Assembly (NCBI RefSeq): GCF_024158915.1
Contig: NZ_JAMZGF010000030.1
Span: 1-59,418, forward strand
DNA length: 59,418 nt
Origin: Chryseobacterium sp. S0630
GTDB lineage: Bacteria > Bacteroidota > Bacteroidia > Flavobacteriales > Weeksellaceae
Reading direction: 5' to 3'
Made by a program: the position numbers and the translations under genes. Shown one piece after another: positions 58,196 to 59,418 of this stretch; the stretch's first letter is position 1, and every line of letters begins with the position of its first letter. The notes beneath the pieces are model-generated. The model saw nothing but the letters and a program-made list of their open reading frames with translations. It made no database searches and was not told the origin of the DNA.

Positions 58196-58552
58196 TTACT
58201 TTTTAGCCACTTTTGTGCTGTCTACTACCAGAATAAAGATCTCTTCATTCGGTTTTTTCATAAAATAATTTTCTCTTGCGTACTTTTCTTTTTCTGACTT
58301 GTTATTCATCAGTTTTTTATAAAAAGCATCATTTTTCTCGTATTCTTTTTTATAATAATCCAGCTGATCTTCATATTTATGAATCTCACCATTCAGTTCA
58401 TTAATAACAAGAAATGAGGTTTTATCGAAAAAAATCATCCATACCAAAAACAGACAGATCGTAATGGTATACTTATTCAAAACATATTTCTGGATAAGTT
58501 TGAATGTTTCAGATTTCGGCTGAATGTCTTTGATAAGGTTGTTTTCTTCCAT
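58196..58552 (-). CDS. Septum formation initiator family protein (FtsB/DivIC-like)
   Basis: A 118-aa bitopic membrane protein: short cytoplasmic N-terminus, one transmembrane helix at about 29-45 (YTITICLFLVWMIFF), then a Glu/Lys-rich coiled coil (about 55-85, INELNGEIHKYEDQLDYYKKEYEK) and the KYARENYFMKKPNEEIFIL segment characteristic of the FtsB/DivIC family (the ENYFMKKPNEEI part). It bridges FtsL and the division septum machinery. Only 3 bp separate it from the udk stop, so the two are in one unit, a common Bacteroidota pairing. Confidence 0.9.
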   Translation of the reverse strand: MEENNLIKDIQPKSETFKLIQKYVLNKYTITICLFLVWMIFFDKTSFLVINELNGEIHKYEDQLDYYKKEYEKNDAFYKKLMNNKSEKEKYARENYFMKKPNEEIFILVVDSTKVAKK

Positions 58553-58555
58553 TTT

Positions 58556-59170
58556 TTAATGTTTTTTCAACGAATTTTTAATAACGGTAGTTAAAAAATC
58601 AATCGCTACGGAATTCTGCTTCATATTGGGGATAATAAGATCCGCATCATTTTTAGACGGCTCAATGAATTCCTGGTGCATTGGTTTCAATGTGGTCTGA
58701 TAACGGTGTAATACTTCGCTCAGATCTCTTCCTCTTTCCTGAGTATCTCTTCTGATCCTCCTGATAAGCCTTTCGTCAGAATCTGCATGAACAAATACTT
58801 TCAAATCAAATTCTTTCAGCAATTCTTTGTTGGTTAAAACAAGAATTCCTTCTACCACCAATACGTTTTTAGGTTCTACAGTGACATGATCTCCTGTTCG
58901 GGAATGGGTAACAAAGCTATAAATCGGCTGTTCAATAGACTCATTGTTTTTTAAAGCTTTTACATGTTTTATCAGTAAGTCAAAGTCTATGGATTTCGGA
59001 TGGTCGTAGTTTAGAGCTTCTCTTTCCGTCAGTGTAAGACCCTGGTTGTCGTGATAATAATTATCCTGAGAGAGGATATTCATTCCCTCAATATCAAGCT
59101 GCTGAAGTATCTTATCAACAACTGTAGTTTTGCCGGATCCTGTACCACCGGCAATTCCTATTACAAGCAT
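58556..59170 (-). CDS. udk: Uridine kinase
   Basis: A 204-aa cytoplasmic kinase that phosphorylates uridine and cytidine in pyrimidine salvage. The P-loop GGTGSGKT lies at residues 8-15, the substrate-binding YYHDNQGLTLTERE and NYDHPKSIDF near 36-60, and RRIRRDTQERGRDL near 134-147 (the lid Arg-rich region). Standard length. A good promoter is 28-57 bp upstream and the FtsB-like gene follows immediately, so udk is the first gene of the unit. Confidence 0.96.
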   Translation of the reverse strand: MLVIGIAGGTGSGKTTVVDKILQQLDIEGMNILSQDNYYHDNQGLTLTEREALNYDHPKSIDFDLLIKHVKALKNNESIEQPIYSFVTHSRTGDHVTVEPKNVLVVEGILVLTNKELLKEFDLKVFVHADSDERLIRRIRRDTQERGRDLSEVLHRYQTTLKPMHQEFIEPSKNDADLIIPNMKQNSVAIDFLTTVIKNSLKKH

Positions 59171-59197
59171 TGTTTTTTTGTTTCTTTATAGTTGGTA

Positions 59198-59227
59198 CAA
59201 ATATACTATTTTAGATAAAATATGGCA
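59198..59227 (-). promoter_or_regulatory. Bacteroidota-type promoter of the udk unit
   Basis: Minus strand: TTG at 59227-59225 (19-nt spacer) and TATATTTG at 59205-59198; ATG at 59170, leader about 25 nt. Confidence 0.7.
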
Positions 59228-59346
59228 ATGTAAGTGTATTGAGAAATTAAAAGATTAAAGCATTTAAAAATTAAAATATTTTCAGGAAAGCTGCCAGTCT
59301 TTATGATTTATTGTTATTACTCAAATTTACTCTCCTGATTTAATAA

Positions 59347-59418
59347 AAAAGAAGCCGTCTCATTTTCCTTGAGGCGGTTTTTGTTTATAAACTACCCATA
59401 TTATTTTTTTAGGATGAT
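59347..59418. repeat. Right arm of the 72-bp inverted repeat, with an orphan plus-strand terminator
   Basis: Exact reverse complement of 5-76. The hairpin here would end rightward transcription, but there is no plus-strand gene to its left (the nearest gene, udk, reads leftward from 59170), so it terminates nothing visible in this window. Confidence 0.9.

Noticed and set aside
1..59418. tRNA genes, rRNA, prophage, IS transposase
   Set aside because: No TPsiC-like or anticodon-arm pattern, no rRNA stretch, no integrase/capsid/transposase proteins recognised on either strand.
5..59418. Linear plasmid or virus with terminal inverted repeats
   Set aside because: The content is chromosomal housekeeping (gyrA, uvrA, menAB, SRP RNA) and the arms are just a gene terminator plus flank; a duplicated region or assembly overlap explains the arms better.

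Overview
The window looks like a chromosomal segment of a low-GC Flavobacteriia bacterium, most likely Chryseobacterium or a close Weeksellaceae relative. The evidence is protein-level and promoter-level: T9SS type A C-terminal sorting domains, many short lipoproteins with SC-type lipoboxes, families largely confined to Bacteroidota (DUF4286, DUF4199, DUF4920, a type VI TssE/TssF pair of the T6SSiii kind), and promoters of the Bacteroidota form TTTG-N18-21-TAnnTTTG rather than -35/-10 sigma70 boxes. Genes lie overwhelmingly on the minus strand; the only plus-strand genes I support are at 1128, 20891, 23119, 31815 and 34947, plus the SRP RNA at 13433.

Layout, left to right. 1-6.2 kb: lipoproteins, MmcQ/YjbR protein, an atypical SDR, a VOC protein, glutathione peroxidase, kdsB (LPS Kdo activation), a PAP2 phosphatase. 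6.2-13.3 kb: aminotransferase, phosphohexomutase, DUF2807 adhesin-like lipoprotein, a polyprenyl-phosphate type glycosyltransferase with a DUF4199 membrane protein. 13.4 kb: small SRP RNA with a clear promoter. 13.6-16.8 kb: metal-dependent hydrolase, SRPBCC protein, menA and menB (menaquinone). 17-21 kb: TPR protein and gyrA. 21-24.4 kb: two tandem small lipoproteins (one only 59 aa), acetyltransferase, DUF421 protein, and a 44-aa double-glycine bacteriocin-like peptide gene. 24.6-30.1 kb: uvrA and a two-gene tssE-tssF operon. 30-34 kb: amino acid permease, DUF4920 protein, repeat-rich spacer, M14 carboxypeptidase. 34-35.5 kb: a 969-bp gene-free region studded with TTACA-N2-TGTAA dyads in front of an XRE regulator. 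36-40.7 kb: proline dehydrogenase, UbiA prenyltransferase, GHMP (mevalonate-type) kinase, MFS protein. 41-47.7 kb: thiolase, small membrane/secreted proteins, an ECF sigma/anti-sigma/outer-membrane operon, nucleoside-type MFS, bifunctional nuclease. 47.9-54.8 kb: etfBA, SDR, two tandem T9SS cargo proteins, an M20 dipeptidase, a small lipoprotein. 54.9-59.2 kb: a THUMP-like methyltransferase, a 129-bp tandem repeat, a GxxExxY gene bracketed by related repeats, methylmalonyl-CoA mutase small subunit, an FtsB/DivIC-like protein and udk.

Functionally the window is mostly housekeeping (DNA topology and repair, menaquinone, isoprenoid, fatty/amino-acid oxidation with ETF and thiolase) with small envelope and secretion modules interspersed. 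I see no tRNA, rRNA, CRISPR array, prophage or recognisable transposase. The more unusual signals are the operator-like array in front of the XRE gene, the repeat-flanked GxxExxY locus where mutB would be expected, the isolated tssEF pair, the unlisted bacteriocin-like peptide, several families of palindromic interspersed repeats, and a perfect 72-bp inverted repeat at the two ends of the window which may be an assembly effect.
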